Part shown: positions 1-7,362 of the stretch, in pieces
Layout: each line of letters starts with the position of its first letter
How positions within the stretch are numbered: the first letter of the stretch is position 1
Source of the DNA: ATZT02 sp038124905
GTDB lineage: Bacteria; Actinomycetota; Actinomycetes; S36-B12; UBA5976
Direction: 5' to 3'
Assembly (NCBI GenBank): GCA_038124905.1
Contig: JAYPCW010000028.1
Location: forward strand, 1 to 15,342
Length of the DNA: 15,342 nucleotides
The notes under the pieces: model-generated
The model's database searches: none
Seen by the model: the letters and a program-made list of their open reading frames with translations, nothing else
What the model was told of the DNA's origin: nothing
Translations under genes and position numbers: made by a program

Positions 1-572
1 GTATGCGAGCACCGCACGCTAACGTGTCTGCCGCTGTGCCCGCCATTAACAGACTACCTCAGCCCCAACCAGAGGGCCTTGGTATTTCAGCTAGAAATGT
101 AACAGTATCCACGGTTGGGCTGGTTCCACAAATTAAAAAACTTGCTGAAGTTGGCTTGCCTCTTCGGTTAGCTTTAAGTTTGCATGCACCAGATGATGAG
201 TTGCGCGATGAGTTGGTTCCGCTAAATAAGCGCTATCGGATAAGCGAAGTTTTAAATGCTGTTTGGGATTACTCAGATAAGGTAAAAAGAAGAGTTTCAA
301 TCGAGTATGCCCTGATCAAAGATATTAATGATCAAAAGCATCGGGCGGCACTTTTAGCCAAGCGCCTTAAAGGGAAAATGGTCCACGTAAATCTGATTCC
401 GCTAAATCCCACACCAGGCTCCAAGTGGACTGCTTCAACTCAAAAATCTCAGCAAGATTTCGTTGAGACCCTGCAAAATGCTGACATAAATGTGACTGTT
501 CGCGACACTCGTGGCAGTGATATTGATGGTGCCTGCGGACAATTAGCTGCAAGGGCAGGCGATCCTAAATAG
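1..572 (+). CDS. rlmN: 23S rRNA (adenine(2503)-C(2))-methyltransferase RlmN, 5'-truncated
   Basis: This is the C-terminal 190 residues or so of RlmN, the radical-SAM enzyme that methylates C2 of A2503 in 23S rRNA (and A37 of some tRNAs). The CxxxCxxC cluster motif lies upstream of the window. Visible family motifs are SLHAPDDELRD, NLIPLNPTPGSKW and the C-terminal DTRGSDIDGACGQLA, whose cysteine (codon 534-536) is the residue that carries the transferred methyl group in the family. Reading starts in frame at base 3 and ends at TAG 570-572. The first codons read GMRAPHANVS where the family has GMGEPLxNYx. The frame and spacing are kept but several bases look wrong, which points to poor sequence at a contig end rather than a variant enzyme. 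The gene appears unrelated in function to the liv operon that follows. Confidence 0.93.
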   Translation, partial: MRAPHANVSAAVPAINRLPQPQPEGLGISARNVTVSTVGLVPQIKKLAEVGLPLRLALSLHAPDDELRDELVPLNKRYRISEVLNAVWDYSDKVKRRVSIEYALIKDINDQKHRAALLAKRLKGKMVHVNLIPLNPTPGSKWTASTQKSQQDFVETLQNADINVTVRDTRGSDIDGACGQLAARAGDPK

Positions 573-600
573 AGCCATTTTTACTACAAAACCTTGATCG

Positions 601-630
601 TTGCTCTTTTTACTGACTTACCGGCATAAT
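601..630 (+). promoter_or_regulatory. Putative sigma70-type promoter of the liv operon
   Basis: TTGCTC (601-606) and CATAAT (625-630) are separated by 18 bp and match the -35 and -10 consensus at 4 and 5 of 6 positions. Transcription would start near 637, leaving a leader of about 40 nt before the livH start chosen here. The position of the -35 box argues against a coding start at the in-frame TTG at 601. Prediction by eye only. Confidence 0.4.
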
Positions 631-675
631 GAGGCGCAAGCATCGTGTACCTTTAAGCGAAACGTTGGAGGTTTA

Positions 676-1971
676 GTGCGCTCATCATTGCCAATGGCTA
701 GAAAAAAACTTTCTAAAGGTTTTATTGTTCTATTTCTGGCATTAGTTTCAGCGCTAGCAGGTCACCCCGCCTATGCTGATTCAGTCGGTGATGAATTTAA
801 GGACCGAATTTCTGGAAATGTGCAGTTTGAGGGCACCCCGCTTGAAGGTGTTTTAATCAAAGTCTCGGGTCAGGGTTATGAAGCTGAAGTCGTCACCGAT
901 GCTGAGGGAAAGTGGCGTGTAGGTGTTCCATCAAAAGGGGATTATCAAGTCACGCTGGTCGAGGATACTTTGCCGGAGGGCATTGCTGTGCTTGAAGGTG
1001 GGTCAACTCAGTTAGTAACCGTTGGTCCAGGTGGTCGGGTATCAAAAAATTTTTTTATAGGTGAAGGCGAAAGAATTACCGTAAGTCTTACCGATCAGGT
1101 AGTTGCTCGCGTTATTTATGGCTTAAATTTTGGATTGATGCTTGCGTTGGCAGCAATTGGATTGTCATTAGTTTTTGGAACAACAGGTCTTTCAAATTTC
1201 GCCCACAGCGAAATGGTTACTTTTGGTGCGATTATTTCACTCATTTTGGTAAATGTCATAAGTGTGCCCATTTTGTTGGCTTTGCCACTCGCTGTAGTTA
1301 TTAGTGGGCTAATGGGATGGGGGCTTGATGCTGGGCTCTGGACGCCATTGCGTCGTAAGGGTCTGGGACTGGTTCAGCTCATGATAGTTAGCATCGGTCT
1401 CTCTTTAGCAGCTCGCTATGTTTATCAGTTCATAATTGGCGGGGGAACGGAACAGCTTCCTGGAGCCACCGCCCCCAAAATGCAATTGTTCGGTGCAGTG
1501 GTTCTGAGTTGGGTAGATATTGCAAGTATGGCTATAAGCTTGGTCGCGATTTTGTTTTTTGCTTATTGGTTGATTTTCACAAAAATCGGAAAGGCGACTC
1601 GTGCAATTTCGGATAACGCTTCACTTGCTGCCGCATCCGGAATTGATGTTGATCGTGTAATTCGAATTGTGTGGATTCTTGCAGCTGCACTAGCCGGTTT
1701 AGCCGGTATTTTATGGGCTTATTTTCGGCCGGGCATTAAGTGGGATATGGGTGCGCAAATTTTGCTGCTAATTTTTGCTGCGGTAACACTTGGAGGGCTG
1801 GGTACCGCATTTGGGGCACTTTTGGGTGCATTAATCGTAGGAGTCTTGATCGAGACATCGGCGCTTATTATCCCGAACGATCTCAAATATGTAGGAGCCC
1901 TAGTCGTATTAATTGTAATTTTGCTATTTAGACCACAAGGAATTTTGGGCAAAAAAGAAAGGATTGGTTGA
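676..1971 (+). CDS. livH: Branched-chain amino acid ABC transporter permease LivH with N-terminal secreted beta-sandwich domain
   Basis: Membrane permease of a high-affinity branched-chain amino acid (HAAT) importer. From GTG 676 it is 431 aa, about 130 aa longer than a usual LivH. Order of parts: a signal peptide or anchor (basic residues 8-15, hydrophobic 16-29, possible cleavage after AYA at 34); a domain at about 45-128 resembling carboxypeptidase regulatory-like (transthyretin-fold) repeats, with ISGNVQFEGTPLEGVLIKVSG and the TDAEGKWRVGVP turn; then a standard LivH permease from about 145, with LSNFAHSEMVTFGA, LGGLGTAFGALLGALIVG and RPQGILG. GTG 676 is preceded by GGAGG at 667-671, spaced 4 nt. 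ATG 694 would also keep the signal peptide but lacks a ribosome site at normal distance. The stop overlaps the start region of livM. The family and the permease role are secure; the role of the extra domain is unknown. Confidence 0.9.
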   Translation: MRSSLPMARKKLSKGFIVLFLALVSALAGHPAYADSVGDEFKDRISGNVQFEGTPLEGVLIKVSGQGYEAEVVTDAEGKWRVGVPSKGDYQVTLVEDTLPEGIAVLEGGSTQLVTVGPGGRVSKNFFIGEGERITVSLTDQVVARVIYGLNFGLMLALAAIGLSLVFGTTGLSNFAHSEMVTFGAIISLILVNVISVPILLALPLAVVISGLMGWGLDAGLWTPLRRKGLGLVQLMIVSIGLSLAARYVYQFIIGGGTEQLPGATAPKMQLFGAVVLSWVDIASMAISLVAILFFAYWLIFTKIGKATRAISDNASLAAASGIDVDRVIRIVWILAAALAGLAGILWAYFRPGIKWDMGAQILLLIFAAVTLGGLGTAFGALLGALIVGVLIETSALIIPNDLKYVGALVVLIVILLFRPQGILGKKERIG

Positions 1972-1978
1972 GAAAAAT

Positions 1979-2959
1979 ATGGATTGGGGATTTATTCTTT
2001 CAAATACCGCTGCTCAGCTACTTAGTCCAGCTACCTTTGCCTTCGCCCTTGCAGCCATGGGGCTTGCCTTGCATTTTGGATTTGCGGGCTTGCTGAATTT
2101 TGGTGTAGCCGGATTCATGGCCATCGGAGCTTACGGTTATGCGATCTCCATGTTGACCTTTGGATTAGCGTGGTGGGGAGGGTTGCTGGTCGGTATTATC
2201 GGCGCTGTTTTGTTTGCAATTGTGCTTGGAATCCCAACTTTACGATTACGTGGTGATTATTTGGCAATTGTTACCATCGCCGCGGCTGAGATTGTGCGCT
2301 TGCTCTTCTTAACAACCGCGTTTACCGAAGTCACTGGTTCAGCTGACGGCTTGAGCGGCTATCACGCAAGTTTTAGAGGAAGTAACCCATTTGCACCAGG
2401 TACTTACGGCTTTGGTCCATGGCAATACAACGAAATAGACTTATGGGTTTTGACAGTAGGTCTAACTATATTGATCATCGCAACTTTGTTTGTTTGGCGA
2501 ATTGTAAAGAGTCCATGGGGAAGAGTTTTAAAGGGCATTAGAGAGGATGAAGATGCGGTAAGAGCCCTCGGTAAAAATGTTTTCGCTTATAAGATGCAGG
2601 CATTAATAATCGGAGGTGTGATAGCCGCACTCGGCGGATTTGTCTACGCCCTCCCATCCGCTGTTAGCCCCGGTGTTTATGTGACGTCATTAACCTTTTT
2701 TGTTTGGACGGCACTTTTATTGGGTGGAGCTGCTACTGTTTTTGGTCCCATACTTGGTGCTGTAATTTTCTGGGTTTTGCAAGCTTTTTTAACAAATGTT
2801 CTACCAGAATTAGTTAAAGCAGGACCCTTAGACTTCTTAACTTCTCAACAATCTTCGACCATCAGGTTTATTTTAGTGGGAGTGGGATTAATGCTAATTG
2901 TAATTTACCGACCTCAAGGGATCTTTGGCGATAAAAAGGAGTTGACCTTTGTCAAATAA
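1979..2959 (+). CDS. livM: Branched-chain amino acid ABC transporter permease LivM
   Basis: Second permease of the HAAT importer, pairing with LivH in the inner membrane. Taken from ATG 1979 it is 326 aa with many hydrophobic helices. Family signatures are LHFGFAGLLNFGVAGFMAIGAY, close to the N-terminus, LRLRGDYLAIVTIAAAEIVRL, the cytoplasmic coupling segment SPWGRVLKGIREDEDAVRALGK, and the C-terminal YRPQGIFG. An in-frame TTG at 1964 would overlap the end of livH by 8 bp and add five residues; the AAAGGA at 1958-1963 directly abuts that TTG, so ATG 1979 is preferred, though no strong ribosome site sits at ideal distance. It overlaps livG by 11 bp, so tight co-expression is expected. Confidence 0.92.
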   Translation: MDWGFILSNTAAQLLSPATFAFALAAMGLALHFGFAGLLNFGVAGFMAIGAYGYAISMLTFGLAWWGGLLVGIIGAVLFAIVLGIPTLRLRGDYLAIVTIAAAEIVRLLFLTTAFTEVTGSADGLSGYHASFRGSNPFAPGTYGFGPWQYNEIDLWVLTVGLTILIIATLFVWRIVKSPWGRVLKGIREDEDAVRALGKNVFAYKMQALIIGGVIAALGGFVYALPSAVSPGVYVTSLTFFVWTALLLGGAATVFGPILGAVIFWVLQAFLTNVLPELVKAGPLDFLTSQQSSTIRFILVGVGLMLIVIYRPQGIFGDKKELTFVK

Positions 2960-3821
2960 TTCTGTGCCAAACAAATCTTTGGACTTACACGTTGGAGAAG
3001 CGAAGCCGGGGTGTGCAAAAAAAGACCCCATAATGATCGTTGACAAGCTAACTAAGAGTTTTGGTGGGCTTAAGGCGGTAGATGTTGATCACCTTGAGAT
3101 CCCAAGGAATGCCATAACGGCCCTTATAGGACCTAATGGTGCAGGTAAAACAACACTTTTTAATTTGTTAACTGGGTTTGACACAGGAGACACTGGAACA
3201 TGGCTCTTTAATGGTAAGAAATTAGCCGGTGTACCAGCTTTTAAGGTTGCGCAGCTAGGTGAGGTAAGAACCTTTCAATTAACTAAGGCTTTAAGCCTAT
3301 TGACCGTGCTTGAAAACATGAAGTTAGGTGCAAAAAATCAAAAAGGTGAAAAATTATTACCATCACTCTTGCCGGCTATTTGGAAATCTCAAGAGAAACA
3401 AGTGGAAGAAAAAGCAATCGAAATTCTAAAGAAATTCAAACTTTATGAGAAGAAAGACGATTTTGCGGCCAGTCTTTCTGGTGGTCAGAGAAAACTCCTA
3501 GAGATGGCTAGAGCCTTAATGATCGATCCAACCTTAGTGATGTTGGACGAACCGATGGCGGGTGTGAATCCTGCTTTAACAGAATCCCTGCTTGAGCATA
3601 TTTTGAATCTTAAATCTTCTGGAATGACAGTTCTATTTATCGAACACGATATGCATATGGTGCGCCATATTGCAGATTGGGTAGTAGTAATGGCGGAAGG
3701 CAAAGTTGTTGCCGAAGGAGAAGCACATTCCGTAATGAAGGATCAAGCCGTAATTGATGCATATTTAGGAAGTCATCAAGAATTAGATTTGGGTGAGGTT
3801 ACAGGTCGGGTGAACAAATGA
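2949..3821 (+). CDS. livG: Branched-chain amino acid ABC transporter ATP-binding protein LivG
   Basis: One of two cytoplasmic ATPases energising LivH/LivM. It is 290 aa with Walker A GPNGAGKTT at 61-69, Q-loop Gln110 in RTFQ, signature LSGGQ at 176-180, Walker B VMLDEP at about 197-202 and the H-loop histidine 233 in EHDMHMV. RTFQ followed by the LSLLTVLENM stretch and the C-terminal AYLGS are typical of LivG rather than LivF. The start is TTG 2949, supported by AAGGAG at 2936-2941 with 7 nt spacing. It gives about 28 residues before the ABC core; ATG 3034 would start exactly at the core but has no comparable ribosome site. The start overlaps livM by 11 bp and the stop overlaps livF by 4 bp (ATGA). 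Confidence 0.94.
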   Translation: MSNNSVPNKSLDLHVGEAKPGCAKKDPIMIVDKLTKSFGGLKAVDVDHLEIPRNAITALIGPNGAGKTTLFNLLTGFDTGDTGTWLFNGKKLAGVPAFKVAQLGEVRTFQLTKALSLLTVLENMKLGAKNQKGEKLLPSLLPAIWKSQEKQVEEKAIEILKKFKLYEKKDDFAASLSGGQRKLLEMARALMIDPTLVMLDEPMAGVNPALTESLLEHILNLKSSGMTVLFIEHDMHMVRHIADWVVVMAEGKVVAEGEAHSVMKDQAVIDAYLGSHQELDLGEVTGRVNK

Positions 3822-4546
3822 AATCACAATTACCAGTAGTTGAAATTAAGGATTTAGTTGCTGGTTACCTGCCTGGAGTAAATATTCTTAATGGTGCAAA
3901 TTTGGTGGCAAACCAAGGTGAATTAATTGGAATCATCGGTCCAAACGGCGCGGGTAAATCGACGCTACTCAAAGCAATATTCGGGCAAGTAAAGGTTAGA
4001 TCAGGATCCGTAAGTTTAAACGGAGAAGACATTACCGGATTAAAAGCTGAGAAATTAGTTAGTAGGGGCGTAGGGATGGTTCCACAAAATAATAATGTAT
4101 TCCCAAGCCTAACTATTGAAGAAAATTTACAAATGGGAGTTTATCAAAAACCTCAATTATTTAACGAGAGATTAGATTTTGTATTAAGTCTTTTTGCTGA
4201 ATTAAAAAATAGATTAAGTCAAAGAGCAGGATCACTCTCTGGTGGAGAGAGGCAAATGGTTGCAATGGGTCGGGCATTAATGATGAATCCGACAGTTTTA
4301 TTGTTAGATGAGCCTTCCGCTGGCTTATCACCTGTTCGGCAAGACGAGGCATTCATTCGAGTCTCAGACATTAACAAAGCTGGTGTGACCACAATCATGG
4401 TTGAACAGAATGCTCGCAGGTGTTTGCAGATTTGCGACCGCGGATATGTGCTGGACCAGGGCAAGGATGCCTATTCGGGCTCTGGAAGGGAGCTACTGAA
4501 CGATCCCAAGGTAATAGGTCTTTATTTGGGTACATTGGGCGCATAG
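3818..4546 (+). CDS. livF: Branched-chain amino acid ABC transporter ATP-binding protein LivF
   Basis: Second ATPase of the HAAT importer, 242 aa, the usual size. Walker A GPNGAGKST is at 41-49, Q-loop Gln90 in MVPQ, signature LSGGE at 140-144, Walker B LLLDEPSAGLSP at about 161-172, and VEQN at 195-198 in place of the H-loop histidine. That VEQN is normal for LivF, so the subunit identity is clear. The ATG overlaps the TGA of livG (ATGA), so translation is probably coupled; no strong independent ribosome site is seen. It is followed by a 130-bp spacer before livK. Confidence 0.94.
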   Translation: MKSQLPVVEIKDLVAGYLPGVNILNGANLVANQGELIGIIGPNGAGKSTLLKAIFGQVKVRSGSVSLNGEDITGLKAEKLVSRGVGMVPQNNNVFPSLTIEENLQMGVYQKPQLFNERLDFVLSLFAELKNRLSQRAGSLSGGERQMVAMGRALMMNPTVLLLDEPSAGLSPVRQDEAFIRVSDINKAGVTTIMVEQNARRCLQICDRGYVLDQGKDAYSGSGRELLNDPKVIGLYLGTLGA

Positions 4547-4588
4547 TAGGGAATTTTTGCCGATTTGTTATCTAGATGTGATTTTTTC

Positions 4589-4603
4589 GACTTGAATCAA
4601 GTC
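4589..4603. promoter_or_regulatory. 15-bp perfect palindrome upstream of livK, possible operator
   Basis: GACTTGA-A-TCAAGTC is a perfect inverted repeat with 7-bp arms around one central base. The arms are too close for a stable RNA hairpin and no T-run follows, so it looks more like a dimeric regulator site than a terminator. It sits 74 bp before the livK start. No regulator is encoded nearby to suggest what binds. Confidence 0.3.
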
Positions 4604-4628
4604 CGATATCCACATACCGTTGTGCAGT

Positions 4629-4646
4629 GGCTCTATAAAAAGAGCC
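4629..4646 (+). other. Small hairpin between livF and livK
   Basis: GGCTCT (4629-4634) and AGAGCC (4641-4646) form a perfect 6-bp stem around ATAAAA. The element lies 30 bp before the livK start. The loop region also holds TATAAA, so a -10 box for a separate livK promoter is an alternative reading, but no good -35 element is present at the right distance. It could alternatively protect or process mRNA to raise livK over the upstream genes. Confidence 0.3.
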
Positions 4647-4676
4647 TAACTACCCTATTGATCAATAAGGAGAAAA

Positions 4677-5957
4677 ATGGGTTTATTTGAAAAGCAGTCA
4701 AAACTGTTTAAGAGTTTAATGATTCTTGGCGTTTCTGCTTTGGTTCTAGCTGGATGCTCTAGCTCAGAAACCGCAGAAGAGGCTGCTCCAGAAGAAACCA
4801 CCGAACAGGAAGCGGCGCCAGCTGGAGATCTTGATCTCTTGATTGGTACTGCACTACCTCAAACTGGAAACCTTGCATTCCTTGGACCACCAGAAGAAGC
4901 TGGTGTGGCGCTTGCTGTTAAAGACATCAATGACGCTGCCAAGGGCATAAGCGTTACCGTTGAATACGGTGATTCTGGAGATACGGACAACAAGGCTTAC
5001 GAGACTGAAATTCCACGTCTTCTTGGTTTAGGCGTTAAAGCAATTATTGGCGCCGCTTCGTCTGGTACATCATTGCAATTCATCGACCAAGTTGTTGGTG
5101 CAGGTGTAATTCAATTTTCGCCTGCAAACACTTCAGCTGCCTTTACCACGTATGACGACAATGGCTTGTACTTCCGTACTGCGCCATCAGATGTACTACA
5201 GGGTGAGGTTCTTGGAAATCTAATTGCTGAAGATGGACACAAGAATATTTCCATGATCGTTTTGAACGACTCCTATGGAACCGGGTTAGCTCAGTTCACC
5301 ACTGATGCCTTCGAGGCAGCAGGCGGAACTGTACTGGCTGCACCTACTTACAACACAGGAGATACCAACTTCACTTCACAAATTAGCGAAGCGTTGGCTG
5401 GAAATCCAGATGCTATTGTGTTGATTACCTTCGAAGAAGTTAAGACCATTCTTCCTGAATTACTAAGTCAATTCCCAGCGGAAAACTTGTATTTCGTGGA
5501 CGGAAACTTAGCTAACTTCAGCGAGGTTCTACCTGCAGGTTCATTAACCGGAGCAAAGGGAACTTTGCCTGGCTTGACAGGCGACGTCACTGCTTTCAAT
5601 AACCGCCTAAATGAAAACTGGATGGCTGAAGGCAATGAAGATCTAGGTGGCGTATTCGCGTATGGCCCAGAGTCATACGACGCAATTGTTCTACTAGCTC
5701 TTGCTTCGTTAGCCGCTGGTTCAACCGAAGGTGCTGACATTGCTGCCAAGTTGCAAGAAGTGTCAGGTGGATCCGGAAATGGTACGAAGTGCACCAGCTT
5801 TGCTGAATGTGCTGACATCATTAACGGTGGTGGAGTGGCCGACTATGACGGAAACTCTGGCCCAATTACCTTCAACGAAGTTGGAGATCCAACTGAAGCT
5901 GAAATTGGAGTATACATTTACAAGGAAGACAATACCTACGAAGTTTACGCAGGTTAA
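4677..5957 (+). CDS. livK: Branched-chain amino acid ABC transporter substrate-binding lipoprotein LivK
   Basis: Extracytoplasmic receptor that delivers the amino acid to LivH/LivM. It is 426 aa. A lipoprotein signal ends in the lipobox LVLAGC with the lipid-carrying Cys27, followed by an acidic Glu/Ala/Pro-rich linker (about 31-50) and then the periplasmic-binding fold from about 53 (IGTALPQTGNLAFLG, VKAIIGAASSGTS, YGTGLAQ). Two closely spaced cysteines, C372 and C378 in TKCTSFAEC, probably form a disulfide. AAGGAG at 4667-4672 gives a strong ribosome site 4 nt before ATG. Substrate could be leucine/isoleucine/valine or a related compound, because HAAT receptors vary (amides and urea occur too); the exact ligand cannot be read from the sequence. 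A strong terminator follows directly. Confidence 0.92.
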   Translation: MGLFEKQSKLFKSLMILGVSALVLAGCSSSETAEEAAPEETTEQEAAPAGDLDLLIGTALPQTGNLAFLGPPEEAGVALAVKDINDAAKGISVTVEYGDSGDTDNKAYETEIPRLLGLGVKAIIGAASSGTSLQFIDQVVGAGVIQFSPANTSAAFTTYDDNGLYFRTAPSDVLQGEVLGNLIAEDGHKNISMIVLNDSYGTGLAQFTTDAFEAAGGTVLAAPTYNTGDTNFTSQISEALAGNPDAIVLITFEEVKTILPELLSQFPAENLYFVDGNLANFSEVLPAGSLTGAKGTLPGLTGDVTAFNNRLNENWMAEGNEDLGGVFAYGPESYDAIVLLALASLAAGSTEGADIAAKLQEVSGGSGNGTKCTSFAECADIINGGGVADYDGNSGPITFNEVGDPTEAEIGVYIYKEDNTYEVYAG

Positions 5958-5968
5958 TCTTCTTTCTC

Positions 5969-6000
5969 AAAAGGCCTGAAGAGAAATCTTCAGGCCTTTT
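5969..6000. terminator. Bidirectional intrinsic terminator between livK and the convergent oxidoreductase
   Basis: A perfect 14-bp stem, AAAAGGCCTGAAGA (5969-5982) with TCTTCAGGCCTTTT (5987-6000), closes on a GAAA tetraloop. On the plus strand a T-rich tract follows, and on the minus strand the stem itself ends in TTTT. It lies 11 bp after the livK stop and 4 bp after the stop of the minus-strand gene, so it serves both converging units. Confidence 0.9.
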
Positions 6001-6004
6001 GCTT

Positions 6005-7362
6005 TTATTTTTTGACGAGCAAATTAAATAGTTTGCTGAAAATTGAGGGTTTAGCGCTTCCCATCTCAAATCGATCACTAGTTTTCGCAAGTAAGGTACT
6101 GAGATTTACCCCTAAATATCTAAGGGGCTCTACCTCCCACTTTTTAGATTTTTGATTTACCCAAGGTAGCTGAACTAAGTTGGTATCGCGCTCGAGAATT
6201 AGATCTGCAAGAGTTCGACCAGCAAGATGCCGACACCATCTCCAACATAACCACCAGCAGCAGCTAGGCCGGTAGCTTGCTTGAGGTAGACATATGAACT
6301 CCAATCGCGGGGTATACCAAGCGGCCCACCCCAAGTGTGAGCCACTTTAAAATCTTTCAGCTGTGGTAACAGTTCTTTTAAGGTTTTTTCTAAGTCATTG
6401 TGAGTTTTCTTGTGTTGCTCAAGACTTGGTTTGATTTTTGACCCAAAGGCGTAAGGAGCCCCCCTGCCTCCGAAAGCAATTCGGTTATCGAGAGTTCTTT
6501 GTCCATAAATAATGGTGTTTCGAAAATCTGCAAAGGTTGCTCGATTCTTTAACCCAATGCTGGCTATTGCTTCTTCTGGAAGCGGTTCTGTGGCAATCAT
6601 CAATGAATAGACAGGAATTAGATCACGTCGGTGATTATTAAAAGTTGGCGTGTAACCTTCAGTAGCTCTTACTACGTATTTACTTTTGATCTTGAAGTTC
6701 TTGGACTTTATTTGATGAGGTGTGATCTTTTCGGCTGGAGAATATTCAAAAATCTCAACACCCAGCTTTTCAACAACTGAAGCAAGCCCTAAAACCAATT
6801 TTGCAGGATTAATTGCAGCACAATGAGGCGTGAAGGTGCCCCCATAAACTTTTGAGGCATTTAAGATCTCACTAGCTTCAACTTTATTTAAAAGTTGTAG
6901 GTATCCATCATCAAAGCCCCACTCTCGAAAGTGGTTTACTTCAGCAGCAGCTTTTTTGAGTTGGATTTGATCTCGAGCAAGAGTGACTGTGCCCCCGCGC
7001 TGCCAGTCAGCTTCTATTTTTTCGCTTTTTAATACCGCTTCAATTTCATCGAGAGTTTTCACCATTTCAAGGTACTGCTCTCGAGCTTTTTCACGGCTGG
7101 AATTTTTTGCTAATTTTTCTAAACTGGTAGCAAAAAGTGCCGAGCACCAGCCTCCGTTTCTACCGCTAGCCCCAAAACCGACATGATTTTTTTCGACAAT
7201 TACCACGGAAGTATTTGGAGAGAATTTTTTTAAGTAGTAGGCAGTCCAGAGCCCGGTAAATCCTGCGCCAACGATAGCGACATCTGTTTCAATGTCATTG
7301 TTTAGCTGATTGCGCTTTGGAATTTCAGGTATTTGTGAAAACCAAAAAGATGGGTAAGTCAT
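6005..7362 (-). CDS. FAD-dependent oxidoreductase (DAO/PuuB-like), frameshifted near the C-terminus
   Basis: Flavoprotein of the D-amino-acid/amine oxidase (DAO) fold. The dinucleotide site GAGFTG is at residues 32-37, the ribose-binding Glu57 ends the second strand, and GASGRNGG is at 64-71. The uninterrupted frame runs from ATG 7362 to a stop at 6199-6201 and ends with an odd tail after GYVGDGVG. The expected continuation, HLAGRTLADLILERDT through a C-terminal tail ending LLVKK, is present in another frame down to the stop at 6005-6007. The shift lies at about 6227-6231. Alignment with the paralogue at 13657-15105 (GVGSSRFAAKT) suggests two residues are also missing, so a 7-nt loss fits best. 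It may be an assembly error or a real mutation. The start overlaps the upstream gene by ATGA. Substrate unknown; a primary amine or amino acid is likely. Confidence 0.85.

Noticed and set aside
571..611. Terminator after rlmN (AGAGC pairing with GCTCT before TTTTT)
   Set aside because: Only 5 bp of pairing around a loop of about 27 nt; too weak to claim, and the T-run lies within the proposed liv promoter spacer.
601..675. Longer LivH from TTG 601
   Set aside because: It has no ribosome site, overlaps a good -35/-10 pair, and would put 25 unlike residues ahead of a normal signal peptide.
4400..4415. Missing H-loop histidine in LivF as an unusual ATPase
   Set aside because: VEQN at this position is the normal LivF form.
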